Positions 42,678 to 51,312 are shown, counted from the stretch's first letter. The stretch is 64,000 nucleotides of DNA from RH-AL1 sp965198485 (GCA_965198485.1 CBDAPQ010000005.1:1798001-1862000); one strand, 5' to 3'. Made by a program: numbers and translations. The notes: generated by a model from the letters alone, not told the origin.

Positions 42678-42706
42678 AAAAGCCCGCCCGGCGGTGCCGA
42701 GCGGGC
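42678..42706 (-). terminator. Rho-independent terminator of sciP
   Basis: On the minus strand GCCCGCTCGGC, loop ACC and GCCGGGCGGGC form an 11-bp stem with one G-U pair (42682-42706), followed directly by TTTT (42681-42678). It lies 30 bases downstream of the sciP stop. Confidence 0.85.
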
Positions 42707-42735
42707 CGGATAGACCTGGATCGTTAAGGACGCGA

Positions 42736-43011
42736 TCAGGCGCGGTAATGCTGCAGCCTTGTCGTGCGCAGGCCGGCGAGGCCGTGCTGCTCGATCGACA
42801 TTTGCCAGGAGAGGAACTCGTCCACGGTTAACGTGTAACGGTTGCAGGCCTCCTCGAGGGACAGGAGGCCTCCGCGCACAGCGGCGACGACCTCGGCCTT
42901 GCGTCGGATGACCCAGCGTTTCGTGCTTGTAGGCGGCAGGTCGGCAATGGTCAGCGGACTGCCATCGGGGCCTATCACGTACTTGACCCTGGGGCGGAAC
43001 GACTCACTCAT
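42736..43011 (-). CDS. sciP: CtrA inhibitor SciP (DUF1153)
   Basis: SciP is a small helix-turn-helix protein that blocks CtrA-activated transcription in the alphaproteobacterial cell cycle. The 91-residue sequence VKYVIGPDGSPLTIADLPPT and RRKAEVVAAVRGGLLSLEEA, then YTLTVDEFLSWQMSIEQHGL is almost the family consensus. A CtrA-like box lies 53 bases upstream of the start and a strong terminator follows. Identification is secure; regulation is inferred from Caulobacter. Confidence 0.95.
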   Translation of the reverse strand: MSESFRPRVKYVIGPDGSPLTIADLPPTSTKRWVIRRKAEVVAAVRGGLLSLEEACNRYTLTVDEFLSWQMSIEQHGLAGLRTTRLQHYRA

Positions 43012-43063
43012 GACGCTTTACTCGCAGACGCGGCGGGCACTGCCTCACACTAGCCACGCTGGT

Positions 43064-43078
43064 TTAAGATTTACCTAA
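43064..43078. promoter_or_regulatory. Imperfect CtrA box upstream of sciP
   Basis: The 15 bases TTAAGATTTACCTAA match the CtrA pattern TTAA-N7-TTAA with one mismatch in the second half; read on the minus strand it is TTAG-N7-TTAA. It is 53 bases upstream of the sciP ATG, a place suited to activation, and in the otherwise GC-rich sequence such a motif is rare. Confidence 0.5.
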
Positions 43079-43249
43079 GCCAGCGTCGTGGATTGCAACA
43101 ACAATCAGCTTCCGGCCAAATCTTATTGCCAACTTGTCAATATCAATGGTCGGGTTGTTTGATAATGACACATCCGCCTGCCCAGGGTTGCGCGCCGCCG
43201 GTCCCCTTCATAGATCGGGCGCTCCGCAAAGTGCCCGAGCCCCTTCCGC

Positions 43250-43819
43250 ATGATTGATCTTTCGTCGCAGCCGCGCAGCTGGCACGGCACCACCATTGTC
43301 ATGGTGCGCAAGGCCGGCCGCACGGTGATCGGCGGCGACGGCCAGGTATCGTTCGGGCAGACGGTGATCAAAAGCAACGCGCGCAAGGTGCGCCGGCTCG
43401 CCAAGGGCGACGTCATCGGCGGCTTCGCCGGCGCGACGGCCGATGCCTTCACGCTCTTCGAACGGCTCGAGGCCAAGCTCGAGCAATACCCCGGGCAGTT
43501 GATGCGCGCCTGCGTTGAGCTCGCCAAGGATTGGCGCACCGACCGCTTTCTGCGCCGGCTTGAAGCGATGATGTTGGTCGCCGACAAAGAGGTCGGACTG
43601 GTGCTGACGGGCAACGGCGACGTGCTCGAGCCGGAGACGACGCCGGAGGGCAGCGTCATCGCCATCGGCTCGGGCGGCAACTATGCGCTCGCCGCGGGGC
43701 GCGCGCTCATCGGCTACGAGACCGAGCCCGAGCAGATCGCGCGTCGCGCGCTGGCGATCGCCGCCGATATCTGCGTCTACACCAACGGCAACATCGTGGT
43801 CGAAAGCGTAGGGGCGTGA
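43250..43819 (+). CDS. hslV: ATP-dependent protease subunit HslV
   Basis: Proteolytic double ring of the HslUV (ClpYQ) heat-shock protease. The 189-residue protein has a 13-residue propeptide before catalytic Thr14 (SWHGTTIVMVRK); the family GDGQVSFGQTVIKSNARKVR and AIGSGGNYALAAGRAL motifs follow. The N-terminal extension is typical of alphaproteobacteria. Its TGA overlaps the GTG of the next gene, a membrane protein, rather than hslU. Confidence 0.96.
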   Translation: MIDLSSQPRSWHGTTIVMVRKAGRTVIGGDGQVSFGQTVIKSNARKVRRLAKGDVIGGFAGATADAFTLFERLEAKLEQYPGQLMRACVELAKDWRTDRFLRRLEAMMLVADKEVGLVLTGNGDVLEPETTPEGSVIAIGSGGNYALAAGRALIGYETEPEQIARRALAIAADICVYTNGNIVVESVGA

Positions 43820-44907
43820 TCTCGGAGCGCGCGGTCCGTGTGGCGCTGGAGCGGGCGGTCCTGACTTTGGAGCAGGTCGAGCGTCTGCGCGCGATCGACG
43901 CCGAGGTCGCCCCCGGCGTCGTGCCGGAGCCCACCGACGACGAGAGCCTGCGTTTCGTCACCGGTTTCGCCGACATTTTCGTAACGATCGGCGTCGTGCT
44001 CTTCACCGGCGCGCTGTTCTTCCTGATGAGCTCGGGGACGGGATCGACGCTGGCCTACGCCGGGGTGGCGGCCTGCGCCTGGCTGCTGGCGGAGTTCTTC
44101 ACCCTGAAGCGCCGCATGGCGCTACCCAGCATCGTGCTGCTCGTCGTCTTCGTCGCCGCGGTCTTTGTTCTGGCGGCGCAGATCTTCGCGACGCTGCTGC
44201 CCTCGGCATCGGCGGGCAACCGAGGATCGTCGATCCTAGGCATCATCCCGCTGGACCTGCTGCCGCTGGGCCTGGCGGCGCTCGTGACGGCCGGTCTCGC
44301 CGCGTTGCATTACGTCCGCTTCCGCGTGCCGATCACCGTTGCCGCCGGAACCGCGGCTCTGTGCGTCCTCGCGCTGACCTCGGTTGTCGGTCTCGTCAAC
44401 CCCGTGAACGAGACGGTGCTCAACGTCGTGCTGTTTGCCTGCGGGGTCGTGGTGTTCGCCCTGGCGATGCGCTTCGACATGTCGGATCCCCAGCGCCTGA
44501 CGCGGCGCACGGACATCGCCTTCTGGCTGCATCTCCTCGCCGCGCCGCTGATCGTCCATCCGTTGATCCGCGGCTTCCTGCACGGGCTCGACGATCGCCT
44601 GACGACGGCTGCTGCGGTCGGCATTCTCTGGGTGTTCGTCGCCCTTGGTATTCTCGCCGTCGTGATCGACCGCCGCGCGATCCTGGTCTCGGGCCTCGTC
44701 TACGCCGGCTTCGCACTTTCGGCCCTGATCCGCGCTGCCGGCCTCACCGGTTCCACTTATCTCGTGCCGCTCGTGGTGCTGGCGCTGGGCGCCTTCATCC
44801 TGCTGCTCTCGGCCGGCTGGCACCCGCTGCGCCGAGCCATCTTCCGCCGCCTGCCGCGCGCGCTCGCCGGCCGGCTGCCCCACCCCTTGGTGACCTCGAC
44901 CACATGA
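43816..44907 (+). CDS. Polytopic membrane protein between hslV and hslU
   Basis: A 363-residue protein with an N-terminal soluble helix pair (residues 1-45, RAVRVALERAVLTLEQVERL) and about ten hydrophobic segments (for example IGVVLFTGALFFLMSSG, PSIVLLVVFVAAVFVLAAQI). It starts at GTG overlapping the hslV stop and ends overlapping the hslU ATG, so it is translationally coupled to both protease genes. The layout resembles DUF2157-like membrane proteins but I cannot assign a family. A role with HslUV, such as a membrane substrate adaptor, is only suggested by the coupling. Confidence 0.8.
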   Translation: MISERAVRVALERAVLTLEQVERLRAIDAEVAPGVVPEPTDDESLRFVTGFADIFVTIGVVLFTGALFFLMSSGTGSTLAYAGVAACAWLLAEFFTLKRRMALPSIVLLVVFVAAVFVLAAQIFATLLPSASAGNRGSSILGIIPLDLLPLGLAALVTAGLAALHYVRFRVPITVAAGTAALCVLALTSVVGLVNPVNETVLNVVLFACGVVVFALAMRFDMSDPQRLTRRTDIAFWLHLLAAPLIVHPLIRGFLHGLDDRLTTAAAVGILWVFVALGILAVVIDRRAILVSGLVYAGFALSALIRAAGLTGSTYLVPLVVLALGAFILLLSAGWHPLRRAIFRRLPRALAGRLPHPLVTSTT

Positions 44908-46211
44908 ACGATTTTTCCCCCCGCGAGATCGTCTCCGAGCTCGATCGCTTCATTGTCGGGCAGAAGGACGCCAAGCGCGCGGTGGCAATCGCGCTGCGTA
45001 ACCGCTGGCGCCGCCTGCAGCTCGAAGGCCCGATGCGCGAAGAGGTGCTCCCTAAGAACATCCTCATGATCGGGCCGACCGGCTGCGGCAAGACCGAGAT
45101 CTCACGGCGGCTCGCCAAGCTCGCTAACGCGCCGTTTCTGAAGATCGAGGCGACCAAGTTCACCGAGGTCGGCTACGTCGGCCGCGACGTCGAGCAGATC
45201 GTGCGCGACCTCGTCGAAACCGCCATCACCATGGTCAAGGACGGCAAGCGCAAGGGTCTCGAGGCGCGCGCCGAGCTCGCCGCCGAGGAGCGCGTGCTCA
45301 CCGCGCTCGTTGGCGCGCAGTCCTCGCCGGCGACGCGCGACAGTTTCCGCAAGAGGCTGCGTGCCGGCGAGCTCGACGACAAGGAGATCGAGGTCGAGCT
45401 GCAGCAGGGCGGGGGCGGCATGCCGATGTTCGAGCTGCCCAACGTGCCGGGTGCCTCCGTCGGCGCGATCAACATTGGCGACATCTTCGGCAAGGGGATG
45501 GGCAAGCAGGCCAAGCCCAAGCGCCTGCTGGTGCGCGAGGCTCACGCGCCGCTGTTGGCGGAAGAGAGCGAGAAGCTGATGGACAACGATGCCATAGTTC
45601 AGGAGGCGATCCGCCAGGTCGAGAACAACGGCATCGTGTTCCTCGACGAGATCGACAAGATCTGCGCGCGCGAGAACCGCGGCGGTGCCGACGTCTCGCG
45701 CGAAGGCGTGCAGCGCGACCTGCTGCCGCTGATCGAGGGCACCACGGTCAACACCAAGCACGGGCCGGTGAAGACCGACCACGTACTGTTCATCGCGTCC
45801 GGCGCGTTTCACGTCTCGAAGCCCTCCGACCTGCTGCCGGAGCTCCAGGGCCGACTGCCGATCCGCGTGGAGCTGCAGCCGCTGGGCGAGGACGATTTCC
45901 GTCGCATCCTCACCGAAACCGAGGCGAGCCTACTCAAGCAGTACCAGGCGCTCATGCTGACGGAGGGCGTGACGCTCGATTTCACGCCCGACGCGGTCAA
46001 CGCGCTGGCCGAGGTGGCGGTGCAGGTGAACGCGTCGGTCGAGAACATCGGCGCGCGGCGCCTGCAGACCGTCATGGAGCGCGTGCTCGACGACGTCAGC
46101 TTCACCGCCTCCGACCGCGGCGGCGAGACCATCGTCGTCGACGGCGCCTTCGTCGAGAGCCACATCGGCGACCTCGCCCGCAACGCCGACCTGAGCCGCT
46201 TCATTCTGTAG
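44904..46211 (+). CDS. hslU: HslUV ATPase subunit HslU
   Basis: AAA+ unfoldase of the HslUV protease. The 435-residue protein starts at ATG 44904 (MNDFSPREIVSELDRFIVGQ) and has Walker A GPTGCGKTEISRR, pore loop GYVGRDVEQIVRDL, Walker B IVFLDEIDKI, the arginine finger region and the C-terminal DLSRFIL that inserts into HslV. The inserted I domain spans about 110-240 and contains a QQGGGGMPMFELPN loop. All features are standard. Confidence 0.97.
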   Translation: MNDFSPREIVSELDRFIVGQKDAKRAVAIALRNRWRRLQLEGPMREEVLPKNILMIGPTGCGKTEISRRLAKLANAPFLKIEATKFTEVGYVGRDVEQIVRDLVETAITMVKDGKRKGLEARAELAAEERVLTALVGAQSSPATRDSFRKRLRAGELDDKEIEVELQQGGGGMPMFELPNVPGASVGAINIGDIFGKGMGKQAKPKRLLVREAHAPLLAEESEKLMDNDAIVQEAIRQVENNGIVFLDEIDKICARENRGGADVSREGVQRDLLPLIEGTTVNTKHGPVKTDHVLFIASGAFHVSKPSDLLPELQGRLPIRVELQPLGEDDFRRILTETEASLLKQYQALMLTEGVTLDFTPDAVNALAEVAVQVNASVENIGARRLQTVMERVLDDVSFTASDRGGETIVVDGAFVESHIGDLARNADLSRFIL

Positions 46212-46320
46212 CGAGACAGGCCGCGGCGACTCGGTGCGCCCCTCGGACCGGCCCGGCGTGTTCCAGGACCCGCGGCCGGCTCGTCGGCATCTACTACGCT
46301 CGGCCGACGAAATGCTCCGT

Positions 46321-46396
46321 TGGTAGGCCGGGAGGGACTCGAACCCCCAACCAGACCGTTATGAGCGGTCGGCTCTAACCATTGAGCTACCGGCCC
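46321..46396 (-). tRNA. tRNA-Ile(CAU) (tRNA-Ile2), CCA encoded
   Basis: The minus strand folds as a 76-base tRNA from GGGCCGGTAGCTCAATGGTT to CCGGCCTACCA. The anticodon loop is CTCATAA, anticodon CAU. Acceptor pairs C4-G69 and C5-G68 are the TilS-recognition features of tRNA-Ile2, unlike elongator Met tRNA, so Ile (lysidine) is favoured. The first pair is G1-U72. Confidence 0.8.
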
Positions 46397-46429
46397 GTCG
46401 GTGCCTCGGAACGACCGCGGTGGGCGGCA

Positions 46430-46657
46430 TTAAACGCGTTTTGCACCGGCTGGCAACGGCACGTCAGGCATGTCGTTGGGGGCCAGTGCGCCGCGCAGGG
46501 TCCAGGCGCTCCCGGTGCCCTGCGGCTCGGGCACGAAGCTCAGCAGCGCGGCGAGCGCGATGAAGGTCGTGGCGGCGGCGATGGCGAGGCTGGAGCTCGC
46601 CACGCCTACAGGAAGGCGCGTCCGCAGCGGTGCGTAATCGGCCTTCTCGCTCGCCAT
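46430..46657 (-). CDS. Small hypothetical single-helix membrane protein
   Basis: A 75-residue protein (MASEKADYAPLRTRLPVGVA) with one hydrophobic segment SSLAIAAATTFIALAALLSF and a C-terminal periplasm-like tail (PEPQGTGSAWTLRGALAPND). The ATG has only a modest G-rich site upstream. It stands alone between tRNA-Ile and the hmuQ-like gene. No family recognised. Confidence 0.5.
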   Translation of the reverse strand: MASEKADYAPLRTRLPVGVASSSLAIAAATTFIALAALLSFVPEPQGTGSAWTLRGALAPNDMPDVPLPAGAKRV

Positions 46658-46909
46658 GGCCCACCCGTCTTCACGTCCGAGCACTAGGAAAGACCGACCG
46701 GCATGAACCCGCTCTTGCTGAAGTCGCGCGAATTGCGCGGAGATAGCCGGATTATCGCGGCCGTGCGGGGGCGGATGTCGGCATGGTAAACGAAGCCTTA
46801 CCGGAACAGGAGAGGGCGCGGGCGACCGCCTGCCACAGCCGTGGGCCTTGCCGCCGCCGCACGGCTGTGCCGAAGTGGCGGCAGGACCACGACAAACGAG
46901 GACGCGCCC

Positions 46910-47245
46910 ATGTTCATCGCGATGAACCGCTTCAAGGTCATGAAGGAAGAGGCTGAGGGCTTCGAAGCGCTCTGGCTCGGTCGCGATTCCTTTCTGAAGG
47001 ATTCGCCTGGCTACCTCGAGTTCCACATGCTGCGAGGCCCCGAGCGCGAGGACCACATCCTCTACTCGTCGCACACGGTCTGGGCCTCGAAGGCGCAATT
47101 CGAGGATTGGACACGCTCCGAGCAGTTCCGCGCCGCGCACCGCAACGCCGGCGACAACAAGCGGCGCACGCTCGGCCATCCCGAGTTCGAAGGCTTCGAG
47201 GTGATCCAGACCATGACCAACCCGGCGCTGAAGGCGGCCGAATAG
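46910..47245 (+). CDS. hmuQ: HmuQ-like heme-degrading monooxygenase (ABM fold)
   Basis: A 111-residue ferredoxin-like antibiotic-biosynthesis-monooxygenase domain protein. MFIAMNRFKVMKEEAEGFEA and LGRDSFLKDSPGYLEFHMLR, then the NxxLGHPEFEGFEV end, closely resemble the rhizobial heme oxygenases HmuQ/HmuD, which cleave heme to release iron. The ATG 46910 is chosen as the family start although the frame extends to 46841. No heme-uptake genes are in the window; the next gene is a Rieske oxidoreductase. Confidence 0.8.
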   Translation: MFIAMNRFKVMKEEAEGFEALWLGRDSFLKDSPGYLEFHMLRGPEREDHILYSSHTVWASKAQFEDWTRSEQFRAAHRNAGDNKRRTLGHPEFEGFEVIQTMTNPALKAAE

Positions 47246-47301
47246 CTCAGGCAACTGCCGCGCCGGCGAACGATTAGACCTGTTGAAATAAGGAGCAGGC
47301 G

Positions 47302-48843
47302 ATGGTTGCGGAAGTGCGAGCGCTCGAAGCCGACATCCCGATGGGCATGACGCAGGTCGAGGACGGCGAGAGCAAGGTTCTGTTCATCCGCGACGAGCAC
47401 GGTCTGCGCGCCTTCCAGGCGAAGTGCCCGCATTACGGGGCACCGCTTGCCAAGGGCGAGATCTGCGGTCACACGCTGTACTGTCCCTGGCACAAGGCCG
47501 CCTTCGATATCGGCGATGGCGCGCTGGTCCAGCCGCCAGCGCTGAAGGCGCTCGACCCGTATCCCATCCGCACCGAGGGCGGGCACGTCGTCGTCACCCT
47601 TGAAGCGACAGCCAAGGCAGGAGCCAGGCCGCAAGCGCACGATGCCCGCACCTTCGTGATCGTCGGCACCGGGGCGGCGGCCGTCGCGGCCGCGATCACG
47701 TTGCGCGACGAGGGGTTCGAGGGCCGCCTGGTCATGATCGGGCGCGAAGCGGGCCAGCCCTACGACCGACCAAAACTGTCCAAGAACTTTCTCGCCAAGA
47801 AGACCGATCCGGCCGCGATGCTGCTGGAGAACGACTTCTACGCCGCGGTGAAGGCCGACTTCCTCGCGAGCGAGGCCAAGACCATCGACGTTTCGACGCG
47901 CAAGGTGACGCTCGCCGACGGCACGGTGCTGACGCCCGATGCGCTGCTCGTCGCCACCGGCAGCCGCGCCGTCGTGCCGCCGTTCCCCGGCCGCGAACTC
48001 GGCAACGTGTTCACCTTGCGCTCGCTCGCCGATGCCGAGGCGATCAGCTCGGCCGCCGAGATCGCGAAGACGCTGGTGGTCATTGGTGGCGGCTTCATCG
48101 GGCTGGAGGCTGCGGCCTTCCTGACCAAGCGCGGGCTCTCCGCCACCATCGTTTCGCCGGAGCCGCTGCCACTGGCGGCGCGGATGGGCGATGATATCGC
48201 CCGCGCCCTCAAGGTGCACCACGAGGGTGCCGGCGTCCGCTTCCTGCAGGGCAAGGTGGCGAAGATCGAGGGCGAAGAGCGTGTCGCCCAGGTTCGGCTC
48301 GACAGTGGCGACGTGCTTCCGGCCGACATGGTGCTGATCGGCGCCGGCGCCGCGCCGGCGACCGAAGCGATCATCGGTGTCGCCAAGCGCGACGACGGCG
48401 GCATTGAGGTGGGACCCGACCTCACCTGTGCCCCCGGCGTCTGGCTCGCCGGTGACATCGCCGCGTTCCCCGAGCCCCGCGGCGGTGGCACGGCGCGCAT
48501 CGAGCACTGGCGTCTCGCCCAGCAGCACGCCGTTCACGCCGCGCGCGGCATGCTCGGGGACAGCAAGCCGTTTAAGGACGCGCCGTTCTTCTGGAGTAAC
48601 CAGGGCGACAAGCGGCTCGACTATGCTGGCTACGCTGCGGACTGGGACGAGATCGTCACCCGCGGCGATTGCACCAAGCTCGATTTCATCAGCTATTACA
48701 TCAAAAACGGCCGGGCTCTCGCCGCCTGTGCCGTGGGACAGGGTCCGCAGATGATCGCCTTCCTCCACCTGCTCGACCAGGGGCGAGTGCTGCAGGCCGA
48801 CCAGTTGGCCGACGCCGACCTTATGCGAGTGGCGGCGGAGTAA
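47302..48843 (+). CDS. Rieske/FAD-dependent pyridine nucleotide oxidoreductase (AIFM3-like)
   Basis: A 513-residue fusion: N-terminal Rieske domain with ligands C42-x-H44 (KCPHYGAPL) and C61-x-x-H64 (YCPWHKAAFD), then a FAD/NAD(P)-binding reductase with FVIVGTGAAAVAAA (about 116-130) and LVVIGGGFIGLEAA (about 258-271), and a C-terminal domain with HWRLAQQHAVHAA. This layout is the AIFM3/rhodocoxin-reductase-like family that passes electrons from NAD(P)H to an iron-sulfur partner. It follows the HmuQ-like gene by 56 bases; a shared role in heme or redox handling is possible. Confidence 0.9.
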   Translation: MVAEVRALEADIPMGMTQVEDGESKVLFIRDEHGLRAFQAKCPHYGAPLAKGEICGHTLYCPWHKAAFDIGDGALVQPPALKALDPYPIRTEGGHVVVTLEATAKAGARPQAHDARTFVIVGTGAAAVAAAITLRDEGFEGRLVMIGREAGQPYDRPKLSKNFLAKKTDPAAMLLENDFYAAVKADFLASEAKTIDVSTRKVTLADGTVLTPDALLVATGSRAVVPPFPGRELGNVFTLRSLADAEAISSAAEIAKTLVVIGGGFIGLEAAAFLTKRGLSATIVSPEPLPLAARMGDDIARALKVHHEGAGVRFLQGKVAKIEGEERVAQVRLDSGDVLPADMVLIGAGAAPATEAIIGVAKRDDGGIEVGPDLTCAPGVWLAGDIAAFPEPRGGGTARIEHWRLAQQHAVHAARGMLGDSKPFKDAPFFWSNQGDKRLDYAGYAADWDEIVTRGDCTKLDFISYYIKNGRALAACAVGQGPQMIAFLHLLDQGRVLQADQLADADLMRVAAE

Positions 48844-48910
48844 GGCGCGAGCATCAAGTCGGTAACAGGCGGTTCTAAGCCGCCGCTCGCCACCTGCTCT
48901 CGCAGGCGCC

Positions 48911-49477
48911 TCAGCGGGCGATATCGCCCTCAAATCCGGCGAGCGCCGCGCCGACCTCGAGGCCGAGATCGTCCATGTTGTCGCGCTCGACGATGTTGAC
49001 GTCCTCGCCGCGAGCCTGACGTTCGGCTTCCTCGGCGGAACGCGCGACATTGATCTTGACGTGCACCTCGACCTCCGGATGAAGCTGGATCGGTAAGGTA
49101 TGGACGCCGAGCGTCTTGATCGGGTGGGTCAATACGACTTGGTTGCGGCCGACCTTGGTGCCGCCCGTCGTGACCGCGTCGGCGATATCGCGGGTCGAGA
49201 CTGACCCGTAGAGATAGCCCGTCTCGCCGGCTTGGCGGATGATCATGAAGGTCGAGCCGTCGAGCTGTCCGCTCACCTCCTCCGCCGCGCTGCGCGCCTC
49301 GACGTTGCGAGCCTCGAGATCAGCCTTCTGGCCCTCGAAGCGCTTCTTGTTCGCCTCGGTGGCGCGCAACGCCTTGCCGCCGGGCAGGAGGCAGTTGCGG
49401 GCGTAGCCGTCTTTGACGCGGACGGTTTCGCCCATGTGGCCGAGCTTGGACACGCGTTCGAGCAGGATCACTTCCAT
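48911..49477 (-). CDS. rplI: 50S ribosomal protein L9
   Basis: The 188-residue L9 starts MEVILLERVSKLGHMGETVR at ATG 49477; the central helix and C-terminal domain (QLHPEVEVHVKINVARSAEE) are standard. The C-terminus is extended by an acidic tail as often in alphaproteobacteria. Its start lies 10 bases before the end of the upstream DUF2232 gene, so it belongs to the rpsF-rpsR-DUF2232-rplI operon. Confidence 0.97.
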   Translation of the reverse strand: MEVILLERVSKLGHMGETVRVKDGYARNCLLPGGKALRATEANKKRFEGQKADLEARNVEARSAAEEVSGQLDGSTFMIIRQAGETGYLYGSVSTRDIADAVTTGGTKVGRNQVVLTHPIKTLGVHTLPIQLHPEVEVHVKINVARSAEEAERQARGEDVNIVERDNMDDLGLEVGAALAGFEGDIAR

Positions 49478-50529
49478 GGGGATTTCCTTTCTGATTGCTT
49501 CTTGATGACCGGCCTTTGCCGGTCGCGGAAGGAGAAGGCGACGTCGAGGAGACCGAGCAACGCCCAGAGCACCAGCGGCACGAGGAGATAGGTGAAGACC
49601 AGCGCCGGCATTCGCCAGGTTCGGCCACGCGTGAGCGCATGGATCACGGCCAAGCCCTGGAACGCGAAGGCGGCGATGAACGCTGCGCTGACGATGTGGC
49701 TGACGAGGCCGATCAAACCGGTGGTGAAACTGAGGCCCAACGATATGGCGAGCGCCAGCGCGGCGAAACGCGGGAGACGCAGGTTGCGCGGGATATCCGG
49801 CCAGTCCAAACCGAACACGCCCGAGGTCCGCGCGATGCGCGCCGCGAGCCAGAGATTGACGAGGAAGAACACGACCTTCGACGAGGCCTTCACCCAAGAC
49901 CCCAGCGCAGCGAAGATAACGGCGGAACTATGCAGTTGCTCGCCGCTCAGGACCGACTGGCCCCTTTCCGCCAATTCCCTGACGTACTGCTCCGACTTGG
50001 CAACCAAAGCCGCATCGACCTTGCTCAGCCCGCCTTGAGCCACGATCTCGAGGCCGAGTTGCAGCGACACAGCGGCGATGGCGAATAGCACGGCCGCCAT
50101 GACGACACGCGACAGCCTCAGTTCGTCGGGCCGCATCCGCGGCGGAGCAACGCCGGCGCGCGGCGGACGAGCGGGAAGGCGGGCGAGAAAGGTCAGGAGC
50201 CACGCGGGGATGCCGAGCCCGACGAGGAAGATGAGGCTGTCGGCGAGGGCAGCGGCGTCAAGGGGGCTGGCGGCCATGACAAGGTGGCCGAGCTTCAGGT
50301 CGAAAGTGGCATCAAAGAGCGTACCGACGAGGACGGCCAGGCCGCCGGCCCATGGACCGAACGCGAGCGCGGCGATCATGATCGGCAGCGGCGCGACAAA
50401 ACCCAAGGCGAGCGTTAGCGCCTGCTGCTGCTGCGTCATCATCGACAGCAGCGCCGCGGCCACCCCGGCGGCGGCACCGGCAGCGAGCCCCGTGCCGGAC
50501 AGGCTGAGGGTGGGCAGAGTGAGTTTCAA
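49468..50529 (-). CDS. DUF2232 polytopic membrane protein
   Basis: A 353-residue integral membrane protein with about eight helices (GAAAGVAAALLSMMTQQQ at the start, FVAPLPIMIAALAFGPWAGG, then a run in the C-terminal half). DUF2232 proteins are regularly found between rpsR and rplI in alphaproteobacteria and this position is exact. The function is unknown; the gene overlaps rplI by 10 bases. The product might be linked to ribosome or membrane biogenesis, but there is no direct evidence. Confidence 0.85.
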   Translation of the reverse strand: MKLTLPTLSLSGTGLAAGAAAGVAAALLSMMTQQQQALTLALGFVAPLPIMIAALAFGPWAGGLAVLVGTLFDATFDLKLGHLVMAASPLDAAALADSLIFLVGLGIPAWLLTFLARLPARPPRAGVAPPRMRPDELRLSRVVMAAVLFAIAAVSLQLGLEIVAQGGLSKVDAALVAKSEQYVRELAERGQSVLSGEQLHSSAVIFAALGSWVKASSKVVFFLVNLWLAARIARTSGVFGLDWPDIPRNLRLPRFAALALAISLGLSFTTGLIGLVSHIVSAAFIAAFAFQGLAVIHALTRGRTWRMPALVFTYLLVPLVLWALLGLLDVAFSFRDRQRPVIKKQSERKSPWK

Positions 50530-50635
50530 GAACGCTGTCCCGCGCGAAAGCGGTTAGGGGCGCGTCGTTGCGCGCCTCAACTGAAGGGATGCCGAACCGT
50601 ATAAACAATCCAGCGATAGGTGTGGGCTCTGGGCC

Positions 50636-50884
50636 CTAACGGATCACGTAGGGCAGCAGGCCAAGGAAGCGGGCGCGCTTGATGGCCTGGGCGAGTTCGC
50701 GCTGCTTCTTGGCCGAAACGGCGGTGATCCGCGAGGGCACGATCTTGCCGCGCTCGGACACGTAGCGCGAGAGCAGGCGGGTGTCCTTGTAGTCGATCTT
50801 CGGCGCGCTCGGGCCGGAAAACGGGCAGGTCTTGCGACGGCGAAAGAACGGGCGCCGCGCGCCGCCGGTGGTGGTGACGGTCAT
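50636..50884 (-). CDS. rpsR: 30S ribosomal protein S18
   Basis: The 82-residue product (MTVTTTGGARRPFFRRRKTC) shows the family core DYKDTRLLSRYVSERGKIVP and the C-terminal AIKRARFLGLLPYV. Its ATG at 50884 overlaps the rpsF TGA; a TTG directly upstream is also in frame but less likely. S18 binds S6, and the two genes are coupled here. Confidence 0.96.
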   Translation of the reverse strand: MTVTTTGGARRPFFRRRKTCPFSGPSAPKIDYKDTRLLSRYVSERGKIVPSRITAVSAKKQRELAQAIKRARFLGLLPYVIR

Positions 50885-51312
50885 CAATAGGCTCCTTCGT
50901 TGAGGCCACCGGCCGGCGCGTCATCGCGCGGGCGACGCGGCGGACGGTCGCCGCGCGGGCCGCCACGGCGATCACCGCGGTCGTCGTCCTCGCGCTTGCG
51001 CATCATCGCCGAGGGGCCTTCCTCGTGCTCTTCGACCCGCACCGTGATGAAGCGCAGCACGTCTTCGGAGAGGCCCATCTGCCGCTCCATCTCGGCCACG
51101 GCCGCGGACGGCGCGTCGATGTTGACCAGCGTGAAATGCGCCTTGCGGTTCTTCTTGATGCGGAAGGCGAGCGACTTGACACCCCAGTACTCGACCTTGG
51201 CGAACGTGCCGCCTAGCCCTTCCACCACCTGCTTGAAGGTCTCCGTCATCGTCTCGACCTGCTGCGCGGAGACATCCTGCCGTGCCATGTAGACGTGCTC
51301 GTACAGAGCCAT
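50884..51312 (-). CDS. rpsF: 30S ribosomal protein S6
   Basis: The 142-residue product starts MALYEHVYMARQDVSAQQVE at ATG 51312. It has the S6 fold with YWGVKSLAFRIKKNRKAHFT, and a long Arg/Asp/Gly-rich tail (KREDDDRGDRRGGPRGDRPP) usual in alphaproteobacteria. An AAGAAAGG site lies upstream of the ATG. It is the first gene of the S6-S18-DUF2232-L9 operon. Confidence 0.97.
   Translation of the reverse strand: MALYEHVYMARQDVSAQQVETMTETFKQVVEGLGGTFAKVEYWGVKSLAFRIKKNRKAHFTLVNIDAPSAAVAEMERQMGLSEDVLRFITVRVEEHEEGPSAMMRKREDDDRGDRRGGPRGDRPPRRPRDDAPAGGLNEGAY

Noticed and set aside
43130..43190. Heat-shock (RpoH) promoter before hslV
   Set aside because: TTGTCA and a TGATAAT-like block occur, but the spacing is too long (about 19-21) and the alphaproteobacterial RpoH pattern is not met.
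46321..46396. tRNA-Met(CAU) reading of the minus-strand tRNA
   Set aside because: C4-G69 and C5-G68 acceptor pairs fit tRNA-Ile2 and not elongator Met; it also lacks initiator features such as three G-C pairs at the anticodon stem end.
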